The position numbers and the translations under genes are program-made. The notes beneath the pieces were generated by a model, which was not told where the DNA came from, did no database searches, and saw only the letters and a program-made list of their open reading frames with translations. 64,000 bases of DNA from contig OX485809.1 of the NCBI GenBank assembly GCA_950295325.1, positions 24,304,001-24,368,000 of the forward strand. Direction: 5' to 3'. The stretch comes from Polytrichum commune (taxonomy: Eukaryota; Streptophyta; Polytrichopsida; Polytrichales; Polytrichaceae). Shown here piece after piece: positions 46,124 through 56,408 of this stretch (positions within the stretch are counted from its first letter, which is position 1; every line of letters starts with the position of its first letter).

Positions 46124-48424
46124 TAATTAGCGTGCTGCAGTGACCTCCTCCTCATCTTAATTTTCAATCTTTATCTCCAAAGAGAGGACGACTCTGCCCC
46201 CCTTCCTTCACTTCTGCGTCGTTTGTGTTGTTCCGATCCAGCTGCATAGCATTGTGCTCCATAGCTCAGAGATCACTCTTGCGCTTTCCTTCTCTTTTGC
46301 AACCACGGAGGAGATGGGGACTCTTCCTCTCTGATCAACTTATAGCCTACCCGCACCACGAGTTCTACCGACACTGGTTATGTGACTCTCACTACACTAA
46401 ATACGAACGCATACAATAAATATCAATCACCCTATGAAAGTAAGTAACATTAGATGTAAACTCAAACACTACATATCAACTATGGTAATATGTGGAAGTT
46501 ACGTGTTTGAATTTAGTGTTAGTAAGGATATGAGGGGGGGGGGAAACAATGATAAAAGGAGAATTCCAGCATATCTTCTAGCATGTCTTCTAACACTAAT
46601 TGTCAAGGAATTGAAAATTAGTGTTAAGCAAGGTAGGGTGGTAACAACACTAAATATAATCAAACGCTAAATATCCTACTTAGTGTAGTCAAATTAGAGC
46701 TAAAAATGGCCCATGTTGGTAGGAATTGTTCGTTGGTGGTCCACACTAATAAGTTTGTAATGAGGTAGGTCTTAGACCCAAATTTCGTGGGTCTAAAATT
46801 TGCTCTTAGCCAAGATGATTGCTCATTATAGAGTTTCAATGATCTTGAAGTCTAGTGTAAACTCACATGTAGGTATTCCATTCCCAATCAGAAAAAAGGG
46901 TAGGCCTCTAACCTCATGAATTTTAATGACTCAAATTGAATTTTAAGCAATCCTGACATAGCAGTCTTGGCCTCCTTGTGGGCATCATGCCTAGACCCCA
47001 AGGGTCTTTGCAACAAGAGTAATGAGTCAAATCTATACGCATTAAGTAGAATTCATGAATGTTGATAATGCTTATCATGACTTGTCTAGGTTGTCCATTT
47101 AGACTATGGGCTATCAAAAATTGGTTTTCTAGCTTGTCTTACAAAAAAAAAAGGTACATGTTGTTCACCATTTTCACTTTGGCCCTCGATTGATAGTACG
47201 CTTCTAAAACAACTTGCTTGTATTTGTCCTTTTCAAAGAGCATTGCACATGGCTTTCGATTTTGCATCTTATTACAACGATAGACTATGAATTTGTCGTC
47301 ATCCCTTGTGAAGACCTGCACAAAAACCATATAATGTATCCACAATATTAAAATCAAATAGTGAACATAAAAGGGTGTTGACATGTATCAAAGGACATGA
47401 AGACAGAGCTTGGAAATCACTTTCAAAGGGCGAAGAACATCTATGAACATTGAATATAGTGTGAAAAACATTGCACAACTATAGGACGCATGTAGGAACA
47501 ATGAAGGACACATCAAATCATTAACTCTATGGTTGTACATATTAGCATTAATATCAACATAAACATTCCTTATGATATCATGGAAAATTTTCACCATCTA
47601 GCTAACTGCAAAGTAGTGTTCATTTGGGTGGAATTATTATGAAGGACACAACCACGTATTTGCTAGACCACTTAACATATAAAGGACATAAATGGACATT
47701 GAAGAACACAAGAAAACAATGATTCTACAAACATCCAGCATAATAAAAAATAAAAAAATAAAAGACCCTTAGCATAGTTGGAAAACACATCAAAATAGTG
47801 ACCTTGCACGCAACTAGCAAACTAAAAAACAAAAGACCCCCAACATCATTGAATATCACATTCACAAATGCCAAAGGGTATAAGAACAAAGCATTGCCTT
47901 ACAAATGAATTTTACAATATAAAATTCCTTACTTATGAAGTGAGTAATTGAACACAACATAATGAAATGAATGAATGAACATCCCTCAAAGAGATCATAA
48001 CATTGAACTTGGAAACAACACAGAAATGAACTTGAAACCCAAGCAATGAATATGAAAACTAGTAGTTTTGTTGTACTCCAACATCTAACAAGTGAGCTAT
48101 GCTTGTCCGAAATTCGGCTTCTGAGTCTCTTGTGACAATTGCGGTTTTATATCTAAAATTTTGAGGGTGTTGTTTTGTTCTTTTGTGGATAGACTTTGTA
48201 TCCCTGTGGTTTAAGATAAATTTAGCAACTATCTTTATATTGAATCTAAGGGCAATAATTTTGAAAGTTCATTCAATGTTATAATAATATTCTACTTGCA
48301 TTACATTTATAAATGTTACGTTCTTGTTCATTAAACTCTCTATACATCAAAGTGTTAACATTTTATATGTGTTAAGAAAATTCACACTCCCCATTGTACA
48401 CACATATAGAGGGCACACTATTTA
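46124..48424. other. Possible promoter side of the host gene, then intergenic
   Basis: 46,124-46,330 is CT-rich on the plus strand and less AT-rich, compatible with a 5' leader and promoter of a minus-strand gene starting at 46,123; no TATA box is convincing. Beyond that the DNA is AT-rich. An 81-codon minus frame (47,139-47,384, with a Lys/Cys-containing middle part) could be an exon but has no recognised domain. Confidence 0.35.
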
Positions 48425-49170
48425 AGGTCCTAGGGGAGGATGTCTCGGCCTTACTTTTACGTTTACAGAGTCTAAAAAACTCTGCACACGCAGATGCTGA
48501 GTCAGCATCTGGTCGTGCCACGTCAGATCTCCTGCTTTCATTTGACACTGCCAGCTGTAAGTAGGGATGAATCGTTGCTCTAGGGTATCACTTATTGCTA
48601 TTAGCTTGCCCATCCTACGTATTAATAAATCTAATGTCCCTACTACTACAGAAAAAACTCCTAGCCAGAAAAGCTAAAGAGAGGTCTAAACCTTTTACTT
48701 TTATGTCTACATAGAGCTTCTGGATAACTTTGCACATGTGGATGATGTGTCATCATGTGCCCATGCCACGTGGTATTTTAATGCCACTGGTGCTCGCTGT
48801 ATGTTAGAAAAAAGAGCTAGGGCTCTACTTTTTTTTGCTTTTGGACTGCCCGCCGCCCGACTGTGTAGAATCTCAGTTTTCGTGTTTCACGCTGACGCTG
48901 CCCGTGCCAAATGCAAAACTCATTGCTGGAAAAGCTAAGGTGGAGGCATGGGCCTTTTTTTTTTTATTACGGTTATGGAAAGCCTGAAAAACGTGCACAA
49001 CTTGGAAGATGAGTCATCAATTGCCCATGCCACGCATCATCTTTGACGGCAACGTACACTGGTCATTTATATATATTTTTGCTTTTAAAAGTAAGGGTCA
49101 ACGGTGAGGAAAAGCTAGGTGTTATGATCGCCTTTTTGGCCTGCCCACCTTTTGTGAAGATTTTCTTGCC
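48425..49170 (+). repeat. Degenerate tandem repeat of ~240-bp units
   Basis: Three successive segments starting near 48,430, 48,670 and 48,920 share, in order: (G)AAAAGCTAA, GAGG or GGCCTT, TTTTACTTTTA, a GTGCACA or CTTTGCACA block, GATGA(G/T)TCATCA and GCCCATGCCACG. Divergence is high. Units also contain GCCCGTGCC and GCCCGCC phrases. No conserved reading frame. Confidence 0.6.
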
Positions 49171-50920
49171 TTTGCCCATTCCAGGTCAAAAAAAAATGCC
49201 TCCCTACTAGGATAGCTAAGGGCCGCTTTACACCTAGAGGCTGGGCCATTGGTTGTGTAAGAGGTTTGAAATCCTCACTTGTGATTGGCCAAAAGGCTGA
49301 AATTGGCCCCGACCCCTTTACACCTAGAGGCCAGGCCGATTTGGTGGTACGGATTTTTTAATCAAAAAATGCATGGTATGACATGGCCCTAGCTCATTGA
49401 ATTGGGTGCACCCAAAATGGAAGGCCAATTCTTGGCCTCGAGACCAATGTCAAATTTCAATAAAAATAACTTTTTTTCTTCTAAGAAAAGATGTTTTTTT
49501 AACGAACCGTATCCATTGGATTATGTAGAAATATGAACGGCTCTATGCTAGATTTTACTAGATCCATTGGATTATGCTAGATTTATTGAATCAGCCTAGC
49601 TTCTTGGCCCTAAAGCCTTTACATATGGGAAAATTGGCCCCCATTATAATCTTATTATAATGTGAAGTTGAGGCCGGCCTCCAACCCAAAAGGGGCTGAA
49701 ATTTCATGTAATCGACCTCAATGCCCGTGTAATTTTATAAAGCCATCAGGGTTTAAAAGCCTGAGGGATTACTTTCATTTTTGGCCTGAGAGTATCTCCA
49801 TCGACCGCGTGCATGCATGTGTTGCTGAAGTGAGATCTGTGTGTTGCCGAAGTGAAAATTGTGTGTAGCCAAAGTAAGATCTGTGTGTTCCCAAAGGTAG
49901 ATCCAGGTAGATCTGTTGTCATGCCGAACTTAATCATGTGTGTTGCCGAACTTAGAACTTATATATGCTGCGGAAGAACTAAAATCCATGGTGTTGTTAT
50001 TCGAAGTGGACACTACGACTTTGTTACTGGAATCGAAGTAGAGTCATTGCGCTGCTATAGATTGAAGTTGCGTGTTGCTCTACATCGAAGCTGTTGTGCT
50101 CCTCTACATTGAACCTAGATCTTGTCACCATGCATAATTCTTGATACACTGTGCTGCTTAAGACCGAAGTAGACTCACTGTGGTGCTCTAAATCAAAGTC
50201 GATCCAGTCTACTGCTGTAGATTGAAGCTGGAACTGATCCTCCACCTCAAATTGTTATCTCGCTCATTGAGAATCTGCAAGCTCCATCTGCATTAAAGCA
50301 TACTGTGAACATTAGATTTGTAACACCGAATCACGAGAGTTCCCGATCCGAAGACAAGAAATTACCTGTAGCCGAAAGACCTACAAGAAGTTGCCAAAAC
50401 TAAAAAGTAATCCGAACCAGCTGCATCGGAATAGCAAACGCCGAAAAATAAATTAAGCCACCAGCAAGCAGATACTTTGGGTTTTAATGAAACTTTGGAC
50501 ACAAGCTAGACCCGTTCAACAACGGTACTAACTCGACACGATCGAAGCTGCTAAGCTGCAAGGGCTGCAAGCAGTGATGCTACGACCCTGCAACCAACAA
50601 CCACCAATTTGGCAGTTCGAGTGGTGCTGCAACTTTGAGTTTTGTTGCGAAGTTCGAGCAGCAGCACTGATCGACTGTAGTTGACTACCCGAACCTTTCG
50701 AACCAGGTGAGGTGAGACATTCAACCCTTACCTCTTAAAACACAAATTACAATCACATCACTTCATAATTAATAGCACGAGTAATTAATTGAGACACTAG
50801 CTTTGAAGCTTTTTGTTGAGATAGTAATGCTGATTAGTGGTATAGTTTTGCATGTGATAGAAATAGGTCAAATTTACAAAGTTGTCAAAACTACTTTTGT
50901 AGTTTAGGTTGCTAGTTAAG
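49171..50920. other. Intergenic with a possible Tourist-like end and degenerate short repeats
   Basis: CTAAGGGCCGCTTTACACC at 49,209 resembles the ends of the Tourist-like elements, and CTTTACACCTAGAGGC recurs at about 49,316, but no matching right end could be fixed. From 49,815 to 49,950 a degenerate ~22-bp phrase (GATCTGTGTGTTGCCGAAGT) recurs three to four times. No genes are supported. Confidence 0.35.
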
Positions 50921-51220
50921 GCCCAAGGTTAGATCACATCTTCATTCGGCTGGGTCCTCTTGCTTGTTGGGAAGCAATGTGATAATCCCCGGTCAAAATT
51001 ACAATATTCAAGTTAACATCAATTTCATTATTCCCAAGTTAATTGATGGAATTCCTTCACATGTCAAAGGAGCTTAATGGCTTAAGTGACCATGTATTCT
51101 CACATTGGTTCCCAACGGGGAAGAGTTCTCACACAAGTGCGAGCAGGAAGACCGGGTAATGAAGGAGGCATGGGAGGGGCAAGACCCATCCGAATGAAAA
51201 TGTGATCTAGCCCGGGGCCT
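50921..51220. mobile_element. Foldback element, copy with shortened left arm
   Basis: The outer ends are inverted repeats (TTAGATCACATCTTCATTCG at left; GAATGAAAATGTGATCTAGC at right). The loop is the same as in 25,376-25,731 (CAAGTTAACATCAATTTCAT and AATTGATGGAATTCC). About half of the left arm is deleted. Confidence 0.75.
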
Positions 51221-52262
51221 ACTTAAGGTACACTCATTTCCATAACCCCTCTCTCTTACACACACTTTTCAAAGAAATTAGGCACATTCATAATAAGTCT
51301 CAAAACGCCTACAGAAAGTAATTAGACACATAAAGTACATTCACATACTTTGATAATTAAATTAGGCATGTAGTTTGCACAACTTAGTAAATGAGATGAA
51401 TAAATCACAAAATGAACGTTCATCGGTAATATTTCATATTCTTTTTTGGCTATGGACAAGCATCATATATTGGAAAATCTCTCACTGTGTCACTTGCCAC
51501 TCACATTCACACCATGAACGCTCTCTCATCCCCATGCATATAGAGAAATATACTAGAACCAAAATCATCCAAACTATATTCCTTAGAAATCTTAATGACA
51601 TTGCTATATTTGAATCCTCGTATTTGCATGTTAACACACTTAGAACTCTCTTGCATTCTACTGGACTATAAATTATATCCTTAAAATATGCTTGAACATT
51701 TTATATAATTTTAGAACAGTTATTGCATGCCTAAAAAATGAACATTTAACATTTTTGAAGGAGATGTCACTCATGAAAACTCTAAGGAAACATGTCTTGA
51801 AGAAAGTAAGAACGTTTTCCCATAATTCACAAACTAAGCAATAATTCTTTCAAAAACATTTTCAAAATTCTACTATGAATAAATACTCTTAGTAAACAAA
51901 CTTTTCATCCCCTCTCTATTATTGTGAGCTGCAGCTTATGGATGAAGATGACCCTCAACCAGAAATGAAGTAACAACGGAGGACCAAAAACAAAAATCAA
52001 AACCATTAAATGTTGTTGATAATTTTAATCTACAAAATACCACTTACAATTTCCAACTAGGATTTGAGACTATGGATCAACTTGCTCAAACTGAAAGGAA
52101 CACCTATCATTGAATATCTTACTTATGAGGGATTACTTAAAAATGATATGCTTCCAAAAGAAGCATAAGATCGTATGACATCAATCAAAAGTTTCTCCAT
52201 GTTTCCTTTTAGAAAAAAAACACCCAATTAACCGTTCGAATGGTGTGGTACGACACCCGGGT
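51221..52262. other. Intergenic, nothing recognised
   Basis: AT-rich; the 98-codon frame at 51,375-51,671 has no recognised features. Confidence 0.4.
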
Positions 52263-52842
52263 ATGCAACTCCCATATTATATGGCCCTGATTATAATCAC
52301 TTATAATGTAATTTAGTCCAGTCGTGAGTGATATAATTTGTTTTAACGTAGGAAACTCTTGTAGCCCTTATAACATGAAATCCAAAAATATAATTATTCA
52401 TAGGAAATGAATATTCTGTGAAGCATATAACTGCATTAAAAACCTAATTATATGAGTGTTTTTTTAAAATGTAGGTACCATATGCCAAACTACCCAGCTT
52501 TTTGGGCTTTCTAATAAAATTTTAAGATTTTTTAATTATAGATCAAACATTGCTAGTGACTTTTAATTATAATTAGAGGCAACTACTCATGTGGATCTTT
52601 TAAAATTAGATGCTCTATAAGGTTATAAAAAAAAGGTGTTTCAATTCTTTATATACATTGTGGAGTTTTTTAAAAATAAACATGCAATCCAACTTTTTCT
52701 ACATATCATTCTATTGTATTTGGTCTTCACCCAACTCTTTGGTCCTTTTACTCTTGTATAATTTGATATATATTTTTACAAAAGTTGTCCTCTAAACCGT
52801 GTTAATGCCAATGCCCCTGCGTTTAATATGGGAGTTGCGTAA
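52263..52842. mobile_element. TIR element of unknown superfamily
   Basis: TATGCAACTCCCATATTA at the left and its near reverse complement (TAATATGGGAGTTGCGTA) at the right bound ~580 bp of very AT-rich, non-coding DNA. Flanking duplication not recognised. Its right end abuts the Tourist-like fragment at 52,843. Confidence 0.55.
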
Positions 52843-52920
52843 CTTCACACATGAGTCAAGAGCCGTGACCATGAAATTGTGAGAGCCCAGAAGAAAGCGT
52901 CCAAAGGCTGGGCCCATTTA
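52843..52920 (+). repeat. Fragment of the second Tourist-like family
   Basis: CTTCACACATGAG, AAGAGCCGTGAC, GAAAT(C/T)GTGAGAGCCCA and TCCAAAGGC or TTCAAAGGC match the left part of 26,865-27,363. The terminus itself was lost at the junction with the neighbouring TIR element. Confidence 0.65.
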
Positions 52921-53275
52921 GAGTATGCTTTCATAAAACGGTCCAGATGAGGAGTTGCTAAGGGCTCCGTATTTTTCTGGTATGGTGTGAGACTGTGAAG
53001 TAAGCCGCTGGAGACTAGTGCGTGTGCTGCCAGGAGCTGGCCTCGCAGTGACCCCGCATACACTAGACAACAGATGGTCAGGGTGCTTGAAGAGGTGATT
53101 GGATGTGTTGAGGGGTACCTGTGAATGCTTAAGTCCCAGATCTAGAGGCTCAAGCGTGTGTAAATGGTAGTTAGATCTCAAGGAGAGAGTACTCTGAAAG
53201 AGTTGGGGCTCTGATTGGTTGTGATTGAGATTAAAACTTCATTTTTGCTTGTAGTAATCTAGATCTGAGGTTTTT

Positions 53276-53890
53276 ATGCAACACGGCGAGAGAGGTAGCA
53301 AACACCCAGGACTCAAGCACATTGATACTCCCGATCGTCACATTGTACCAGAATTACAGTTTTCAGCAATAGCCAGAGAGTCGCACAGAAGCCGAAGGCT
53401 CCTTTCCTCTTTCATTTATATCATTAATACATTTATCTTGCTTTTCAAACATAGTATAGATGCATGTCCCCTAGATCTAGAACTAAACTCTTGTTACAAG
53501 CCCGATCCACTGGTGGGAGAACCATCGACCCAAGACAATGGAGCGCAAGAAGGGGTCGTAGCAAAAGGCGGTGGAGGTTATAGAAAGGGTGTCGTAGAAG
53601 AAATCCGAGGAGACTGCAAAAAAGACGACGCCCCACATCGAGACGTACGCAGAGGAGGAGTAACCTACAGCAAAATAGGCAGATCTCGCACACACTACTA
53701 TCAGGGAGTAGAACAACATCAGAAAACCTGCGATTACACCGAATCTGGCACCGAGCTCACTGGACAACAAATCCATCACCGAATCAGAGGCAAGTGGCGT
53801 TGGATCGAAAAAGGAGCAACCTCCAGCAAACAAAAACCAGCAAGATCCTGTGCAAATTGCGGAGAGATCCGAGACTACAGCGGAGAGTGA
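53276..53890 (+). other. 204-codon open frame in the LINE leader, doubtful
   Basis: The frame is Arg/Gly/Lys-rich and ends in a short Cys pair (CANCGE) with no recognised fold. It lies upstream of ORF1 in relatively G+C-rich DNA that may be the element's 5' leader. The phrase GCAAAATAGGCAGATCTC occurs at about 53,671 and again at about 53,995, suggesting repeated leader units. Whether it is translated is unknown. Confidence 0.2.
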
Positions 53891-54160
53891 CAAGTCGCCA
53901 AACAAAGAGATAGATTCACAGCGATCTACAGTAATCCCTACCTTCTACACCGAGACAACGAGTGGAGCTGGAGAAGAGGCGGAGTAATCCCTAGCAAAAT
54001 AGGCAGATCTCAAACACATTGTATTCGGGAAGGTGAGCAGCACCGAATCACCTGTGAGTGCACCGAACTAGAGAAAGGAGAGCGGCGCCAGAGCACTCAC
54101 AGCCCCGACCTTGCAGATCCCACAAGCGGAAACAGACCCCGAAGCCCAAACTTAATTGAG

Positions 54161-55966
54161 ATGGCCGCGTCAAGAGCCCCTCTCCGAGACAACAGCAACA
54201 CGGAGGGAAGGGACCTGATTCCGAAAACCCTAGCAAAGGTTTTTGGTGATGAGGAAGACATAATGGAGATTGACTCGCCCACTCAAAGCCTAAAGAAACT
54301 CCTTGCAGAGAAGGCCAAAACAAATGGCCGAGCTGCAGCCAATGGGAAGAGAGCTAGAGATCGGGCCAGGACATCCCCACCCTCGAATTCCCACAAGGTG
54401 ATTTCTCCCCGTAATGTGGTTCATGTCACAGAGCCCACATCAGACCCAAAACTCAAATTATGGTTAGGATTTGAAGTTATGGAAAAACTTGCAATTGAGC
54501 AAGGAATTGATGAGTTGTTTAATGATGAAACCATTGCTGATAGAACCACAAGAGGCATCCCCCGTAAGGAAGCCGAGGAATTAGAGAGTGTAAGCATTTC
54601 ATACCCAAGAGTGCCACAAACTTTGTACCCAAGTGAGAGAAGTGATGGATTACCGGGTCAACATCTTAACCTCACTCAACTCCTATCAGAGATAGAAATT
54701 GACCCCATCTCTTGCATGTCCTTAGACTTTCAAATTGCCATTCATTTTCAACTCCCCAACAACCCCCTATTTCATAACCATGTCAAAGAGCTTGTTAAAG
54801 AGGGGCTAAATGACATGCACATTCCATTAGGAACTAACCTCACTGAACCTATCTCGGTTCTATGCATGAGTATCAAGAGAGGAGGGGTTAAGGGAGTTTG
54901 GGCTGGGATAGTCAAACTCCACCTCCTTCACCCCCAAACTGATGGAGTAGCCTTACTCACGGGTCTTAGACCCTTCATTCTCCACCTTGAGCCCCACTCA
55001 AATGTTGGAAGCCTAGGCAAGGTATGTAAATCATATCACTCCATTGCTAGGAATAGCAACCTCTCCATCAAAATTTCAAATGACACTCTAGTAGGATTGA
55101 CATCTCATGCTCTTTTTCTTGATATCCTTGAAAATAGCTTTAGAAGAGGTCATAACTTTGAAATTGTAGAAGTACAAAAGACCGCCGCTAACAACCATGC
55201 CTACATTGTTGCTCCTACCCCCCTACAAGCTAAGAAAATACAAACTCTCCAAGTATCTACACACCACCAAATCCTTGATGGGCAAGTGACAAAGGGCCCC
55301 TCTCTTACTATGGAGCAAAAGGCAAGGAAAGAGGCTCTTACCCTAACTTTCTACAACCTCCCCATTTTGATGAATATTGAAGACACCTCCCTTGAAATTT
55401 GCAAGGTACTAGGAACCAAAAATGTGGTATCTATTTGGTTCCACAAGCAAGATGGCTTGAGACACAATGGGAGTGCCAATGTGGAATGCCTCAACCCCTT
55501 TGTGTATAGGAAGTTTGTGGGTAAAGAAGCAAAAATTGGGGCCTACCATGTGGAAATTACCCCACACCGCCGGAGCCTTGATGGAAATGACAAACCCCCC
55601 AAAGAGTTACTAATCAAATTTGGTTTTGAAGATACTAATACGTGTTTGGTAAACACAATTGAAGCCATCCAAAACCAAACACAAGGAGAAGCAAGTGCAA
55701 CAAAGGGGGACGTTCTTACCGTCATGAAAGAGGCCATTGAGGAAGGTAACAAAAAACTCAAACTTGAACTCCACAAGGATATGAAGGAGTTAAAAGATGA
55801 CATAGTAAAAGAAGCACACATCTATGCGGATGAAATAAACGAAAAACTCAAAAAACAGATGATGGACATCCAAAGCACCTTGACTTTGGCACTTACGGGA
55901 ATGCAACAAATTACGGGTGTGGTTAAACCAAACCTTATGCTAAAAGACCAACCAAATGTGGATTGA
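54161..55966 (+). CDS. LINE ORF1 protein, intact (RRM-like plus coiled coil)
   Basis: A 601-codon uninterrupted frame starting MAASRAPLRD. The N-terminus (1-75) has an acidic patch followed by a basic stretch (NGKRARDRAR). The middle (95-380) is unassigned. Residues about 391-470 resemble an RNA-recognition motif: LTLTFYNLP could be RNP2, and NGSANVECL could be RNP1. Residues about 515-575 are Lys/Glu-rich heptads (KKLKLELHKDMKELKDD), a likely coiled coil for multimer formation. An RNA-binding, multimeric ORF1 next to an endonuclease-RT ORF2 is the standard LINE design. Unusually the coiled coil is C-terminal to the RRM-like part, whereas in mammalian L1 it is N-terminal. No zinc knuckle is visible. 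The frame is open while ORF2 is broken. Assignment is by context and pattern. Confidence 0.75.
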   Translation: MAASRAPLRDNSNTEGRDLIPKTLAKVFGDEEDIMEIDSPTQSLKKLLAEKAKTNGRAAANGKRARDRARTSPPSNSHKVISPRNVVHVTEPTSDPKLKLWLGFEVMEKLAIEQGIDELFNDETIADRTTRGIPRKEAEELESVSISYPRVPQTLYPSERSDGLPGQHLNLTQLLSEIEIDPISCMSLDFQIAIHFQLPNNPLFHNHVKELVKEGLNDMHIPLGTNLTEPISVLCMSIKRGGVKGVWAGIVKLHLLHPQTDGVALLTGLRPFILHLEPHSNVGSLGKVCKSYHSIARNSNLSIKISNDTLVGLTSHALFLDILENSFRRGHNFEIVEVQKTAANNHAYIVAPTPLQAKKIQTLQVSTHHQILDGQVTKGPSLTMEQKARKEALTLTFYNLPILMNIEDTSLEICKVLGTKNVVSIWFHKQDGLRHNGSANVECLNPFVYRKFVGKEAKIGAYHVEITPHRRSLDGNDKPPKELLIKFGFEDTNTCLVNTIEAIQNQTQGEASATKGDVLTVMKEAIEEGNKKLKLELHKDMKELKDDIVKEAHIYADEINEKLKKQMMDIQSTLTLALTGMQQITGVVKPNLMLKDQPNVD

Positions 55967-56113
55967 CCACAAACCGCCAAGAAATAAAAAAGCATTTATC
56001 GCAATACTACCATATACATATATACATATATAGACATATACAAGAAACATATATTAGAATAAATACAAAATACCATAACAACAAAGAAGGTATTCCACAA
56101 CACCCAAAAAACC

Positions 56114-56360
56114 GGCTGGGGATTCGTGGCACTCAAGTAAAATCATCCATCCAAGATATCGTGGATGAAGTGGCTCCAATAAAAAAAAGCCCCCCTATGG
56201 GGTTAAGGGCCGATTCATTCGAATGTGACGTCACTAGACTAATTCGGGGCCTTTGACTCTATTTCCGGAATCAAATTGCCCAAAAATAGCCATTTAGATG
56301 ATTCCTGTGTTTTTTTCATCCGCACGGATGATTTTACTTGAGTGACACGAATCCCCAGCC
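56114..56360. mobile_element. MITE with 35-bp TIRs and perfect 9-bp target duplication, nested in the LINE
   Basis: The ends are GGCTGGGGATTCGTG, one mismatched base, then CACTCAAGTAAAATCATCC, inverted and identical over 35 bp except that base. CAAAAAACC flanks both sides (56,105-56,113 and 56,361-56,369). A 9-bp duplication points to the Mutator-like superfamily, but the termini differ from the 209-940 family, so it is a second family. Near-perfect ends and duplication imply that it is younger than the surrounding, decayed LINE. Non-coding, 247 bp. Confidence 0.9.
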
Positions 56361-56408
56361 CAAAAAACCATATGGTATACAAATACAAAATACGCCTCCT
56401 ATACCTGA

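Noticed and set aside
49209-49610. Third Tourist-like element starting CTAAGGGCCGCTTTACACC
   Set aside because: A right end GGCCCTAAAG exists near 49,607, but only the outermost five to seven bases match, too little to define an element.
53483-53905. 140-codon minus-strand frame rich in Phe, Leu and Ser
   Set aside because: Antisense of the LINE leader, with no domain and no start context. The plus frame is also doubtful, but fits the element orientation.
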